The notes: generated from the letters alone by a model not told the origin. DNA of 32,827 nucleotides from an uncultured Clostridia bacterium (GCA_944384425.1 CALWTI010000009.1:1-32827), one strand, 5' to 3'. Shown: positions 8,712-17,773, counted from the stretch's first letter. Translations and numbers: made by a program.

Positions 8712-8957
8712 TTATTTTAAAGATTTCAACTTATTTGCGCGTTTTGCGTTCTTTATTGAACGCTGTTCCAAATCTTCAAGCACTGAGTCAAGTTGCTCTA
8801 ATTTTTCAACAATCTCTTGTTTTTTTGTTTGGTCTGCATCTTGATATTGTTTTTCTAAGTCTTGAACTTGTTTTTTTATAGCACTTGTCTTTTCCATAAT
8901 GTCATTCTGTTCATCAACAACTTTTTCATAAAGCTCAACAAATTGTTTGTCTTCCAT
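8712..8957 (-). CDS. Small coiled-coil protein
   Basis: Protein of 81 residues, function unknown. It is almost entirely charged and heptad-like (Lys, Glu, Gln and Asp with regularly spaced Ile/Leu/Val), consistent with one long coiled coil from about residue 5 to 72, ending in a basic tail KNAKRANKLKSLK. There is no cysteine, signal peptide or membrane segment. GGAG lies 6 nt upstream of the ATG, and the gene begins 8 nt after the preceding Sel1-like gene ends, so the two are probably cotranscribed and may act together. It is the last gene of the minus-strand run that begins with the M1 peptidase. Confidence 0.75.
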   Translation of the reverse strand: MEDKQFVELYEKVVDEQNDIMEKTSAIKKQVQDLEKQYQDADQTKKQEIVEKLEQLDSVLEDLEQRSIKNAKRANKLKSLK

Positions 8958-8965
8958 ACACTCTC

Positions 8966-9574
8966 CTAACTGTTTTTTCGCTTTTCAAGCAAATTCCTAA
9001 AATACTCATGCACTTTCACCATTGCACGATTTAACGACATTGTGAACCTTTGCATTGAAAGTTGGTTAAACTTTATTTCAACAGTTTTTTCTTTTGCAAG
9101 CTCAAGCGCATTTATGTTTAAGTCCTCAACAATATATTGGCAAATAACTTGCCCGAGTAGTGATTGATAGTTTGACTGGTCAAGTCCAATCACATCAACA
9201 AGCTCTTTGAAATAGTCTTGCATTAAAATTGTGTCATAAGAGTACTCCAAAAATAGTGCGAGTTTGTTTATGGTATGTTTATTGCCACCAGCGGCAGCTA
9301 AAAACTGCCATTTGTATGAAAGCTCAACATTTTCTGGAAGAGCAGGGTTTCCGTGTTTGAACCAATACCCAAGAAGATCTTGCGCCACAACATCTCCACC
9401 CGCAGCAAGAGCACATTGGTCAATGTAGGCATCGGCATATATATCTTCAATTTCAATTGAGCCTTTGCCATATGTCTTTTTACTCACGCTTGCACGACGA
9501 AGCAAAAAAGCATTTTTGTAATCATCTTCCGTCATCTCATAATTTTCATCAATTTTTTTAATAAGCTTTGCCAT
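8966..9574 (-). CDS. Sel1-like repeat protein, uncharacterised
   Basis: Cytoplasmic 202-residue protein. Residues about 58-100 fit the Sel1/TPR-like pattern: DVVAQDLLGYWFKHGN, then a segment with YKWQFLAAAGGN and a helix with LALFLEYS. Sel1 repeats are helical scaffolds for protein contacts; nothing here shows a partner or an enzyme activity. The remaining sequence is helical and unrecognised. The ATG is preceded by AAAAGGAAG. It sits 32 nt after the DUF975 gene and 8 nt before the coiled-coil gene, in one probable transcription unit. Confidence 0.7.
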   Translation of the reverse strand: MAKLIKKIDENYEMTEDDYKNAFLLRRASVSKKTYGKGSIEIEDIYADAYIDQCALAAGGDVVAQDLLGYWFKHGNPALPENVELSYKWQFLAAAGGNKHTINKLALFLEYSYDTILMQDYFKELVDVIGLDQSNYQSLLGQVICQYIVEDLNINALELAKEKTVEIKFNQLSMQRFTMSLNRAMVKVHEYFRNLLEKRKNS

Positions 9575-9606
9575 ATAACTTCCTTTTGGAACATTATATC
9601 AAAAAA

Positions 9607-10308
9607 TCATTTCTTTGTACTAACACTTTTGCCACTTTTTTTCACAACATTTTGCTTTGACAAATTGACATAATAATTTCCAATAAGCAATTCAAAATAA
9701 GGCACTATGACAACAAAGACCACAAATAAAGTTATTACAATAGGTATGACAACATTAAACCATAAAGGCATTGCCACAACGAAGTTAAAAATTATCACAA
9801 AGCCACTTGAAAGCGTTGCAACAAGTGCCACAAAAAGTGCTTCCATAAGAAATATTATAAAAAGTTCTGCCCTGTGCCCGTATACCAATTTTTTACTTTT
9901 TTCTAGGCACTCTAGCGTTCCAATTTTTGGCTCGTCGGCAAAGATATAAGGTGCAAGACAGTAGTTTAAACCACAAATTATTCCTGGCACGACAAGAAGA
10001 AGTGACCAAAGTGCAATCAAAATCATACTGCAAACTCTAAGGCAAAACGCCGAGATACAAAAGGCATAATAGTCAAATACATTTTCGACTTTGTACTCTT
10101 CTCCACGAATAATATCAAGCACAATTTTTTTGAAACCTATGCAAAGTGTGCACATCAAAAAGAAAGCAAGGCCAAAGCCAAAAAGCGGAAAAAGCATTGC
10201 AATAAACACGCACACCCAAACAACAAAGCTTGAAACAAGCACACTTGTTCGGTTTTCACTATATAGGTCGTTTGTATCAAGCCAAATTTTGTATTCTTGT
10301 TTTTTCAT
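9607..10308 (-). CDS. DUF975 family membrane protein
   Basis: Integral membrane protein of 233 residues with about six hydrophobic segments. The central part carries the DUF975 pattern: LWSLLLVVPGIICGLNYCLAPYIFADEP followed by a CLEKSKKLVYGHRAELF segment (the first stretch is interrupted by no gap and spans about residues 120-147). The family is widespread in Firmicutes and has no firmly assigned role; members often lie near cell-envelope genes. A ten-residue cytoplasmic start and a basic C-terminal tail (KQNVVKKSGKSVSTKK) flank the membrane core. SD AGGTGA lies just upstream of the ATG. It follows the M1-type peptidase by 48 bp on the same strand. Confidence 0.8.
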   Translation of the reverse strand: MKKQEYKIWLDTNDLYSENRTSVLVSSFVVWVCVFIAMLFPLFGFGLAFFLMCTLCIGFKKIVLDIIRGEEYKVENVFDYYAFCISAFCLRVCSMILIALWSLLLVVPGIICGLNYCLAPYIFADEPKIGTLECLEKSKKLVYGHRAELFIIFLMEALFVALVATLSSGFVIIFNFVVAMPLWFNVVIPIVITLFVVFVVIVPYFELLIGNYYVNLSKQNVVKKSGKSVSTKK

Positions 10309-10356
10309 ATTTCACCTACATAAAAATTGTTTGCAAAATATGAGAAAAAATACAAC

Positions 10357-11826
10357 TTATTTAATCACCACCTTGCCTTCAAGGAAACTTGTGAATATCC
10401 CTTCAAGATTTTTGCCACTGCCGTGAGAAAAGCAACTGATTACATCTGTTGGCGTAGCTATGGCGTACAAATTATGCTCATAATAATATTTAAGTGCTTT
10501 CAAAAACGATTTTTCGCCCACAAGGTCATATATAGTTGAAAACATAAGCGTGCCTTTGACATATGTGTTGTATACATACTCTGGCTCAGTCGAAAACTCA
10601 TCAAGTGGCCTATTCATGCTCGTGTCAACACTGCCCTGCACTGATGAATATACTTTTGCAAAAGTCTTGTAGCTTTGTGTCGCACTAGCTATCATCTCGC
10701 TCATTGACCTATCATACTGTGGATGCTTTTCAAAAAAGTACACCGTGCAAAATTCTGTAAGCCCCTCATCTATCCAACCATAGTCAAATTCATTGTTGCC
10801 AACAACACCATACCACCACTGATGCAAAAGTTCATGCACTATCACAAGCTCATATGTTTCATAGTCTGTAACAGCGTCAGATATTAGCACTATGTTTGGA
10901 TACTCCATACCGCCGTGTACAAAATTTGTTTCAACGACGCTTATTTGCGAATATGGATATTTGCCTACATTTTGTTCAAAAAATGTCATAACTTCTTCAA
11001 TAAGTTTAAGTGTATCATCTACATTTTCGTCGTCATAATAATAGTAATTTATTGTCACTCTGTCGTCATAAGTTTTGCTCTTTGTTTGAAAATTTTGTGA
11101 AAGCACCATTGCAAAGTCACGAACGCACTTTGCCGTCACATTACTCTCTTTAACGAGCTCAAAATCCTTTGTCGATTGATTGCCTGTTGACGCCAACTCA
11201 AAATTGTTTGGATATGTTATCGTCACATCATAGTTAGCGACATCACTATAAAATGGGTCACCATTTGAATTATATAGGTCACACACAAAGTCGCCATCTT
11301 CATACATACATGCAATAGGATAAAAGTTGCATAAGTTTATTGCATTTTCGCCGTAGCCAAGACGATGGTTTATGTTTGCAAGTGTAACGACATATGACAT
11401 AGATATCTTAGCTTTGTCATCAGGATAAAGGTCAGAGCTTAATTCAACAGTCAAGATGTTTTCGTCCTCGCCACCAACTTTAAAGTTTGCTTCGCCGTCA
11501 TTCACCGTTACACTTTCAATGTCAATCTCTCCATAGCTTTGACCATTTGGATATGCCATGCTACTATTTTGAACACTCACAACTTTTGCCTTTGCACCTT
11601 CTCTGAATGCGTTTGCATAAAGATGAAACTTGACGCAAGATAAAGCTATGTCAGATGTGTTGACATAGTCAGTTGTCTGTGACACCGTAAGCGTATGGTT
11701 TGTATCATCGTATAAAATGTCCATATCGTATGAAGTTAAATCTTGTTTGTAGTCATACGAGCCCGCACAGCCGACAAAACAAAAGCTAGCAAGAACAGAA
11801 GCAAGCACAAATGCAACCTTTTTCAT
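10357..11826 (-). CDS. M1 family metallopeptidase, predicted lipoprotein
   Basis: Zinc aminopeptidase-like protein of 489 residues, expected to act outside the cell. The signal peptide MKKVAFVLASVLASFCFVGC ends in a lipobox-like FVGC with lipidated Cys20. The zinc site is complete: HELLH at residues 331-335 and the third ligand Glu354 in WIDEGL, giving HEXXH-X18-E. The substrate-binding GAMEN-type motif appears as GGMEYP at 305-310. The region before it is the usual N-terminal beta-rich domain. It is shorter than classical aminopeptidase N (about 850 residues) because the C-terminal helical domain is missing, as in other lipoprotein members. SD GTGAGGTG precedes the ATG. It heads the run peptidase, DUF975, Sel1-like, coiled-coil, and is divergent from the dnaD-like gene. 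Confidence 0.9.
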   Translation of the reverse strand: MKKVAFVLASVLASFCFVGCAGSYDYKQDLTSYDMDILYDDTNHTLTVSQTTDYVNTSDIALSCVKFHLYANAFREGAKAKVVSVQNSSMAYPNGQSYGEIDIESVTVNDGEANFKVGGEDENILTVELSSDLYPDDKAKISMSYVVTLANINHRLGYGENAINLCNFYPIACMYEDGDFVCDLYNSNGDPFYSDVANYDVTITYPNNFELASTGNQSTKDFELVKESNVTAKCVRDFAMVLSQNFQTKSKTYDDRVTINYYYYDDENVDDTLKLIEEVMTFFEQNVGKYPYSQISVVETNFVHGGMEYPNIVLISDAVTDYETYELVIVHELLHQWWYGVVGNNEFDYGWIDEGLTEFCTVYFFEKHPQYDRSMSEMIASATQSYKTFAKVYSSVQGSVDTSMNRPLDEFSTEPEYVYNTYVKGTLMFSTIYDLVGEKSFLKALKYYYEHNLYAIATPTDVISCFSHGSGKNLEGIFTSFLEGKVVIK

Positions 11827-11932
11827 AACACCTCACTAAAATATACCTATGCGTGAAAAATGAAAGTATGAGTGGTGATAATATTTGTTGATAAAATGCA
11901 AAACTTGTGGTATATTTGTCAGCGAGGATATT

Positions 11933-13378
11933 ATGAGTTTTTGTAGTTTTTCATCACAACTTATTGCAGAAAATCAAACGGCAGTGGACAACTTGTTCAT
12001 AACATCTTTTATGCCTTCTGCACCAAGTGAGTGCATAAAAGTTTATCTTTATGGCTTGTTTATTTGCTCAGTAGCAAACCCAGTACATAACACACTTGAA
12101 GAGTTTAGCAAAACGCTTGGAATGAGCGAAAGCGACATTGAAAGCGCCTTCGTGTATTGGCAGGACAAAGGACTTGTGCAAATACTTGACACCATACCTT
12201 TTGAAGTAAGATTTTTGCCAGTTAAAAACAGCTTAATAAAGCACCCAAAAATCAAAGACGGAAAATATAATTCTTTCAATTTGCAGGCACAAGAAATCAT
12301 AACAGGAAGAATGATAACTCCAAACGAGTATTATGAATATTATGCCGTTATGGAAAGTTTAAAGATTGAACCAAGCGCAATGATTATGATAATCAAATAC
12401 TGCGTTGACCTTAAAGGCGACAATGTTGGCTATGCGTATATTTTGACGGTTGCAAAAAACTGGGCACAAGAAGGCGTGACGACTGCAAAAGGTGTTGAAG
12501 AAAAACTTTTGGACTATCAAAAAGATAACGATGACATATCTCTTGTTGCAAAGAGCATGGGCATAAAGCGTGCCTTGGACTTGTTTGAAAAAGACCTTTT
12601 CAAAAAATGGCAAAATATGGGCTTTGAAACAAATGTCATAAACTATGTGGCAAAAACTCAGAAAAAATCAAAAAATTCTGTCAGCTTTAAATATCTTGAT
12701 GTGATTTTTGAAAAGTACTACACAATGAGACTTTTCACAATACTTGACATTGAACAATACGAAGAGCAAAAATCTCACCTGTTTGACCTTGCCAAAAACA
12801 TATGCAAAAATCTTGGCGTTTACTATGAAAATGTTGAACCTGTGGTTGAAAATTACATAGCAACATGGAAAAGTATGGGCTTTGACGATGATACCCTACT
12901 CACCATAAGCAACTACTGTTTCAAAAACTCAGTGCGTACGCTTGAATATATGGACAAACAAATTTTGAAATTCTTTAAGCTCGGAATTGTCACTGTCGAC
13001 TCACTCAACTCATATTTTAATGACATACTTGACACAGAAAACAAAATTAAAGACATATTGACGAAACTTGGCACGCAAAGAAACGTGAATAACATAGACC
13101 GTGATATGTATGCAAGCTGGCTAAATAATAACATTTCAAGCGACCTTATTGACTACGCAATTGAAGTTGCAAAAGATAAACCAAACGCAATGGCGTTTAT
13201 GAACAAACTTCTTTTGTCGTGGCATAATGATGGCATTAAGACAGTTGACGAGGCAAAAGCTCATGCACCTAAAAAAGTTGAAACCAAAACAGTGCAAAAA
13301 CGAAATTATGACAACCGTGAGTACACTCAAAATGAGATAAATTCACTGTTTACAAACCTTGATGAAGTGGAGATTTGA
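11933..13378 (+). CDS. DnaD/DnaB-type primosome protein
   Basis: Probable replication-restart or initiation protein that helps load the replicative helicase. The 481-residue protein has an N-terminal winged-helix-like region (CIKVYLYGLFICSVAN ... LGMSESDIESAFVYWQDKGL, about residues 27-80) followed by several DnaD-type C-terminal domains: repeated W-x-x-x-G-[FI/V] segments such as KNWAQEGVTT, KKWQNMGFET, ATWKSMGFDD and LSWHNDGIKT. The pattern YxxxWxxxG is the hallmark of the DnaD C-terminal domain. Start choice: the ATG at 11933 has GAGG 5 nt upstream; a TTG at 11885 has no SD. The dnaI-like gene begins 1 nt after its stop codon, which matches the DnaB/DnaD-DnaI pairing known in Firmicutes. 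Confidence 0.85.
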   Translation: MSFCSFSSQLIAENQTAVDNLFITSFMPSAPSECIKVYLYGLFICSVANPVHNTLEEFSKTLGMSESDIESAFVYWQDKGLVQILDTIPFEVRFLPVKNSLIKHPKIKDGKYNSFNLQAQEIITGRMITPNEYYEYYAVMESLKIEPSAMIMIIKYCVDLKGDNVGYAYILTVAKNWAQEGVTTAKGVEEKLLDYQKDNDDISLVAKSMGIKRALDLFEKDLFKKWQNMGFETNVINYVAKTQKKSKNSVSFKYLDVIFEKYYTMRLFTILDIEQYEEQKSHLFDLAKNICKNLGVYYENVEPVVENYIATWKSMGFDDDTLLTISNYCFKNSVRTLEYMDKQILKFFKLGIVTVDSLNSYFNDILDTENKIKDILTKLGTQRNVNNIDRDMYASWLNNNISSDLIDYAIEVAKDKPNAMAFMNKLLLSWHNDGIKTVDEAKAHAPKKVETKTVQKRNYDNREYTQNEINSLFTNLDEVEI

Positions 13379-13379
13379 T

Positions 13380-14297
13380 ATGCTAAATAAAGAAATTGTT
13401 GATTTGGCACTAAACAAAATAAAGACAAGACGCCTAGATAGCGAAGCTCTGGCGTATAGTTTTTTTGAAAAAGCCATGCAAAACGATGAATTTAAAGAAA
13501 ACTTTAAACAAATCAAGCACGCAGAAATTCAAAATGCAAAAAGTGAAGCATATGGCGAAAAACCTCAATATGACATTAAAAAGCTTCAACAAAAACAAGA
13601 TGAAATACTAAAAAAACTCAAAATTGACAAAAAGTCAATTACCCCACACTACACTTGCAAAAAATGCAATGACATAGGCTATGTTGACGGCAAGATGTGC
13701 TCATGCCTAAAACATGAAATCAACTTGATTTTATACGAAAAAAGTGGACTAAGTAAAGACATAAGATGTTTTGACAAATGCGACTTCTCTATTTTTGACA
13801 ATCCCGAAAACACAAAAAAACTATACACTGTTTTGAAAAACTGGTGCGACAAAGAAAATAATTACACAAATGTCATTTTAATTGGCAAAACTGGCGCTGG
13901 TAAAACCTATGTTATGGAATGTATGGCAAACGACTTAATTCAAAAAGAAACACTTGTGTATTTCACTTCTGCTTTTGAACTAAATCAAAATCTTTTGAAA
14001 TATCACACGACTTTTGACCAGACAAAAGGTCAATTCATTGCTATGCTACTTGAGCCTGACTATTTATTTATTGATGACCTTGGAACAGAGCCAATGCTCA
14101 AAAATGTGACGGTTGAAGGGCTTTATAATGTGCTTTCTGAAAGAATGAGAGAAGGCAAAAAGACAGTCATCTCCACCAACCTAACTCCTCAGCAAATTCA
14201 AGACTATTATGGGGACAGAATTTTTTCAAGACTATTAAGTCAAAATAATTCTTTGGTCCTAAATGTTGAAAACAGCGACCTTAGACTTAAAAAATAA
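13380..14297 (+). CDS. dnaI: DnaI/DnaC-like helicase loader ATPase
   Basis: AAA+ ATPase of 305 residues that loads the replicative helicase. Visible parts: a helical N-terminal domain (1-85); a zinc-binding cluster C93-x2-C96-x10-C107-x-C109 as in DnaI; Walker A GKTGAGKT at 169-176; Walker B LFIDDLG at 229-235; sensor I STN at 265-267; and candidate arginine fingers Arg280/Arg284 in GDRIFSRLL. Start choice: the ATG at 13380 has GTGGAG 7 nt upstream, inside the end of the dnaD-like gene; the two genes are nearly contiguous and probably coupled. IstB of IS21 elements is related, but the zinc cluster and the dnaD neighbour favour DnaI. Confidence 0.9.
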   Translation: MLNKEIVDLALNKIKTRRLDSEALAYSFFEKAMQNDEFKENFKQIKHAEIQNAKSEAYGEKPQYDIKKLQQKQDEILKKLKIDKKSITPHYTCKKCNDIGYVDGKMCSCLKHEINLILYEKSGLSKDIRCFDKCDFSIFDNPENTKKLYTVLKNWCDKENNYTNVILIGKTGAGKTYVMECMANDLIQKETLVYFTSAFELNQNLLKYHTTFDQTKGQFIAMLLEPDYLFIDDLGTEPMLKNVTVEGLYNVLSERMREGKKTVISTNLTPQQIQDYYGDRIFSRLLSQNNSLVLNVENSDLRLKK

Positions 14298-14298
14298 A

Positions 14299-14454
14299 TC
14301 ACTTTTTTTGTGATATTATGTTGATAAGATTGTTGGAAACTGTTTGAAAAAAAATTCTATATTCAGTAAGTTGCTCTTTGGAGCAATTTTTTGATAGTGA
14401 CGTGGAAAAAATTGTTGCAAGCGATATTATATCTTCCACTGTTTTGTCTTCCAT
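14299..14454 (-). CDS. Small 51-residue protein, DUF6774-like
   Basis: Short gene with no other candidate between the dnaI-like and HD-domain genes. The protein begins MEDKTVEDIISLATIF, then STSLSKNCSKEQLTEYRIFF and ends QTVSNNLINIISQKK. Its form (a first helix, a lysine- and cysteine-containing turn, a helix with a central EQL, then a final hydrophobic helix) resembles small Firmicutes proteins of the DUF6774 kind; this is recalled from memory and not checked. No SD is visible. A TATAAA element 8 nt upstream of the ATG would give a nearly leaderless transcript. Part of the gene overlaps the terminator hairpin of dnaI on the other strand. A chance frame of this length is possible, but the composition is protein-like. 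Confidence 0.55.
   Translation of the reverse strand: MEDKTVEDIISLATIFSTSLSKNCSKEQLTEYRIFFQTVSNNLINIISQKK
14371..14392 (+). terminator. Intrinsic terminator of the dnaD-dnaI unit
   Basis: Stem TTGCTC / GAGCAA with a 4-nt loop, followed by six T residues (14387-14392). It lies 73 bp after the dnaI stop codon and within the small minus-strand gene. Confidence 0.6.
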
Positions 14455-14526
14455 ACTAATTATTTATATGCTAAAATGTTGTTTGTTGATTTTTTTTGTG
14501 ATATCATAAACATACGGAGAAAAACA

Positions 14527-15126
14527 ATGGACGAAGCTATTGAAGATAACAAGAGTATTTTTTTAGATTTAGTAAAAAATAACATCAAGCGTGAAGGTAT
14601 TGACGCACTCATGGAATATCTTGAAAAGACAGACTTTTTTACAGCGCCAGCATCAACGAGATTTCACTCAAATTATGTTGGTGGACTTTGCAAACATAGT
14701 TTAAATGTTTTTGAAAGGTTTGTTAAACTTTTGAAAATGCAATACGGCGAACAGTGGCAACAACAATTTTCACTTGAAAGTGCAACAATTGTGGCACTTT
14801 TTCACGACATTTGCAAAGTTGACACCTATGTTGAAGATGTGAAAAATGTCAAACAAAATGGCACATGGGTGCAAGTGCCATATTACACAACAAATGACAA
14901 ATTGCCATATGGTCACGGCGAAAAATCTGTTTACATAATAAACGGTTTTATGCGTCTAACTCGCGAAGAAGCGATGTGCATAAATTGGCATATGGGCGAG
15001 TATGATGTGCGTGCAAAAGGTGGCGTCAGTTTAACAGACATTTATTACAAATATCCAAATGCCCTTCTCACCCACATAGCAGACAATATGGCAACATATC
15101 TTGACGAAACAATAAATAAAATTTAA
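14527..15126 (+). CDS. HD-domain phosphohydrolase
   Basis: Cytoplasmic protein of 199 residues with a complete HD signature: His57 (CKHSLNV), His93-Asp94 (FHDICK), His130 (GHGEKS), His155 (NWHMG) and His183/Asp186 (THIADN). HD proteins are metal-dependent phosphohydrolases acting on nucleotides or RNA ends. The order HSLNV, HDICK, HGEKS, WHMG resembles the HD part of YhaM-type 3'-5' exoribonucleases and related stand-alone hydrolases, but the OB-fold domain of YhaM is absent. Start choice: the ATG at 14527 has GGAG 7 nt upstream. TTGTTT and TATCAT 17 bp apart upstream may be its promoter. The DUF1858 gene follows 54 bp downstream. Confidence 0.82.
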   Translation: MDEAIEDNKSIFLDLVKNNIKREGIDALMEYLEKTDFFTAPASTRFHSNYVGGLCKHSLNVFERFVKLLKMQYGEQWQQQFSLESATIVALFHDICKVDTYVEDVKNVKQNGTWVQVPYYTTNDKLPYGHGEKSVYIINGFMRLTREEAMCINWHMGEYDVRAKGGVSLTDIYYKYPNALLTHIADNMATYLDETINKI

Positions 15127-15180
15127 AAACTAATTTAAAAACTAATTCAAATAAAAGAAAATAAAAAGGAGAATAAAAAA

Positions 15181-15378
15181 ATGGAAAAAATAACGAAAGA
15201 TTGGACAATTCTTGACATAGCAAACTATAATGAGGACCTACTTGACATTTTGGCAGGCTTTGGAATGCACTGCTTCACTTGCCCACTCAGTCAAATGGAG
15301 ACACTTGAAGAGGCATGCCTAGCCCACGGCCTTGACCTTGACTTTGTCCTAAAAAAACTCAATGAAGAGAATAAATAG
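15181..15378 (+). CDS. DUF1858 domain protein
   Basis: Protein of 65 residues that is a single DUF1858 domain: the start KDWTILDIANYNEDLLDILA, then the GMHCFTCPLSQMETLEEACLA stretch with the paired cysteines Cys33 and Cys36, and an AHGLDLDFVLKKLN end. This small domain is common in anaerobes, alone or fused to hybrid-cluster and other redox proteins; its role is not settled, and the CxxC pair suggests redox sensing or metal binding. AAAAAGGAGAA precedes the ATG at good spacing. It is probably cotranscribed with the HD-domain gene and ends at a shared bidirectional terminator. Confidence 0.85.
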   Translation: MEKITKDWTILDIANYNEDLLDILAGFGMHCFTCPLSQMETLEEACLAHGLDLDFVLKKLNEENK

Positions 15379-15383
15379 ACATA

Positions 15384-15415
15384 AAAAAATAGTGGCAAGA
15401 GTGCCACTATTTTTT
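15384..15415. terminator. Bidirectional terminator between the DUF1858 gene and the BspA-like gene
   Basis: Perfect stem AGTGGCA / TGCCACT extended by seven A-T pairs, with loop AGAG. It has a T-run on both strands and sits between two convergent genes. Confidence 0.92.
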
Positions 15416-15422
15416 ATAAATA

Positions 15423-17414
15423 TTATCCTGTAACTTGAACTTTATTCCAAGTAGTATTTCTATCATCTCTGCACATTAGGTCTGCAAGATATTGAGAATC
15501 TTTTAGTTGCTCAGTTGTAATAGTTTTGTCAGCTCCCCCACTCCATTCATTTTCTTGGTCCAAAAATATTAGTTGCTCAACATTAGAACCAAAAGCACTA
15601 CTTGAAATAGTTGTTACACTTTTTGGAATAGTTATTGTCTTTAAACCATTCATTGAAAGTGAATATATCCCTATTTGTGTTAATCCTTCTGAAAGAACGA
15701 TCTCGGTAACCTTGTTACAACCTGAAAAAGCACCTACTGACAACTCTGTAATTCCACTACCTAATTCAATTTTTGTCAATGATGAACAGTTAGCAAAACA
15801 TTGTTGACCAATTGATGTGACAGTATCTGGAATAACAAGTGTGCCAGACAAACTTGAACAACCAGAAAATGCAGAGTTACCAATACTTTCAACAGAACTT
15901 GGTATTGTTAATGGTCCCGACAAATTTGAACAAGCAGAAAATGCGTTATCACCTATGATTTCTACTGTATTTAAAAATGTAACTTTTTCTAGTGAAACTT
16001 TGCTTGAACCCCCCGATGTGCCAATTATCCTAGAACCTATTTCTCTCAATCCCAGTGTCACTCTTTTCAATGTTGAAATGCTACCTAAATATGACACTTC
16101 AGCATTCGGATTTTTAAATACCAACTCTTCGACTTGTGTGTGCACAAATGGACTCCCATAAAAATATTCAAGATTGTCAGAAAAGTAAATATGTTTCAAA
16201 ACTGAATTTGTTCCAGGATCCCACGACACTCTTAGCATACTATCAAGACATAATGTTTCTAATGCAGAACAATAAGACAATGATCTTGATGATGAAATGG
16301 AAGTTAGTTTATTAAAATTTATATATTTTAGTGCCCTTAAATATAGAAAAGCACCAGTTGGAATGCTAGGATAATCTTTCGTTATACTATTAGGAATATT
16401 TACTGAGATAAGGCTCATACAAGATTCCAGAGATGGATAAGTCTCTGCCCCCTCTGGAATATATATAAATTCCATACTCGAGCAGTACTTAAATAAATCA
16501 TTACCAACATAATTTTTTACGGTGTCTGGAATATAAACCGTTTTTATATTTGTGTTACCATAAAAAACATTACTACCAGATTTACCAAGTTGGATAACTG
16601 GCAATGGTTCTGCATCACCCTCTTCTTGATGATAAGATGGTATTATAAGATTTTCATCGCTACCACTATAACCGACAATTGCATAACCTGTTGCAGTGCC
16701 ATCTTCACTTGTTAGTTTTTCAAATGTGAAGCCACTTGATTGTCTTTCATCAAGTGAGCCTTTGCTGACAGAAAGTTTTGCACCTGTAAACTCCAAAGAT
16801 GGAATTGCAGTAAGTTCATCTTGAAGAATAACGGCGAAGCAAAAAGTTGCTTTCGATGGTGCGCCATCAACAGCACTTGGCACATCGTCTATTTGATTTA
16901 ATTGTATTATATCTACATTGTCTGAAGCAGTAACTGCTGATAAATCCATTTGTGCATTTATAACTGCGTTGGCGTAATTGGTTACAGTTACCGCTATTAT
17001 ATTAACATAACCTTTTTCACCTGTTTTGTATGAGCCTAGTCGTATATCCAAAGGGCTTTCATTTTCAAACACATTAGTTTCAGTATCAACTCCGCCATTA
17101 TTGTAAGTAGTTTGATGGTCCAAATAGCTAAGTTGTTCAACCCTTTCAGTTGGCAATTCAGTGCCATTTTCAATTGATTCCTTTATGTCCTGCATATCTT
17201 GCATTACATTTCCCTGTGCTCTTGGAAGCTCTGACATCTTTGAAACATACTGAGTTGTGTCAACATCAACAAACACATCGTCAAGCTCATAACTAATGTT
17301 ACCTGAAAGATTGTAAGTTACAGTTGATGCAGCAAAAACACCAAAGCACATAACTCCAAAGCAAAGCATAAGCGTCGATACACTTAAAAACAACTTGCTT
17401 TTTTTACTTTTCAT
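15423..17414 (-). CDS. Secreted BspA-like leucine-rich-repeat protein
   Basis: Exported protein of 663 residues. The N-terminus MKSKKSKLFLSVSTLMLCFG to about residue 29 (GVFAAS) is a signal peptide with a likely cut after Ala. Residues 30-230 form a beta-rich N-terminal region I do not recognise. From about 265 to the end there are TpLRR/BspA-type repeats, for example CSNLSGPLTIPSSVESIGNS, CSSLSGTLVIPDTVTSIGQQ and CNKVTEIVLSEGLTQIG. Such proteins bind host matrix proteins or other bacteria in several genera. There is no LPXTG motif, S-layer domain or C-terminal anchor, so it may be released or held by the unrecognised domain. SD AAAAGGAGAG precedes the ATG. It is monocistronic. Confidence 0.87.
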   Translation of the reverse strand: MKSKKSKLFLSVSTLMLCFGVMCFGVFAASTVTYNLSGNISYELDDVFVDVDTTQYVSKMSELPRAQGNVMQDMQDIKESIENGTELPTERVEQLSYLDHQTTYNNGGVDTETNVFENESPLDIRLGSYKTGEKGYVNIIAVTVTNYANAVINAQMDLSAVTASDNVDIIQLNQIDDVPSAVDGAPSKATFCFAVILQDELTAIPSLEFTGAKLSVSKGSLDERQSSGFTFEKLTSEDGTATGYAIVGYSGSDENLIIPSYHQEEGDAEPLPVIQLGKSGSNVFYGNTNIKTVYIPDTVKNYVGNDLFKYCSSMEFIYIPEGAETYPSLESCMSLISVNIPNSITKDYPSIPTGAFLYLRALKYINFNKLTSISSSRSLSYCSALETLCLDSMLRVSWDPGTNSVLKHIYFSDNLEYFYGSPFVHTQVEELVFKNPNAEVSYLGSISTLKRVTLGLREIGSRIIGTSGGSSKVSLEKVTFLNTVEIIGDNAFSACSNLSGPLTIPSSVESIGNSAFSGCSSLSGTLVIPDTVTSIGQQCFANCSSLTKIELGSGITELSVGAFSGCNKVTEIVLSEGLTQIGIYSLSMNGLKTITIPKSVTTISSSAFGSNVEQLIFLDQENEWSGGADKTITTEQLKDSQYLADLMCRDDRNTTWNKVQVTG

Positions 17415-17529
17415 TATTCTCTCCTTTTATTTTTTTCTCTCTCACAAAAGCCTATATACCTAATAAAAATACGCACATAAAAATGTTAAAAAGTCACCTT
17501 TCACACGCAAAATTGTGTGCCGGATGGGC

Positions 17530-17609
17530 GAGGCTCGGCATATCGTGTCACGCACGAGCGTACTATACTATGTACGTGACTGTGTGGCACGGCATGGCAG
17601 TAAACGAAG
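17530..17609 (+). repeat. Hairpin repeat, small type, copy 1
   Basis: Left motif GAGGCTCG (17530-17537), right motif CAGTAAACGAAG (17598-17609). Between them an imperfect stem pairs 17538-17563 with 17572-17597; the arms around the apex are GCACGAGCGTAC and GTACGTGACTGTG. Orientation is assigned from left motif to right motif. Confidence 0.8.
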
Positions 17610-17668
17610 CAGATACGCTCACAATTATTTAGTTCTGTCTTTCACACGCAAAATTGTGAGGTGTAGAC

Positions 17669-17743
17669 GAGGCTCGACAAGTCGTGCCAGGCAGGAGTGT
17701 ACTTCGTACATGACTGTCTGGCACGGCTTGGCAGTAAACGAAG
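17669..17743 (+). repeat. Hairpin repeat, small type, copy 2
   Basis: Left motif GAGGCTCG (17669-17676), right motif CAGTAAACGAAG (17732-17743). The stem pairs 17678-17702 with 17706-17730 around a TTC loop. The only interruptions are G-T wobbles and the tandem G/A mismatch in GCAGGAGT opposite ATGACTGT. Confidence 0.85.
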
Positions 17744-17773
17744 CAGATACTTCCATGATTTTGTACATTTGCC

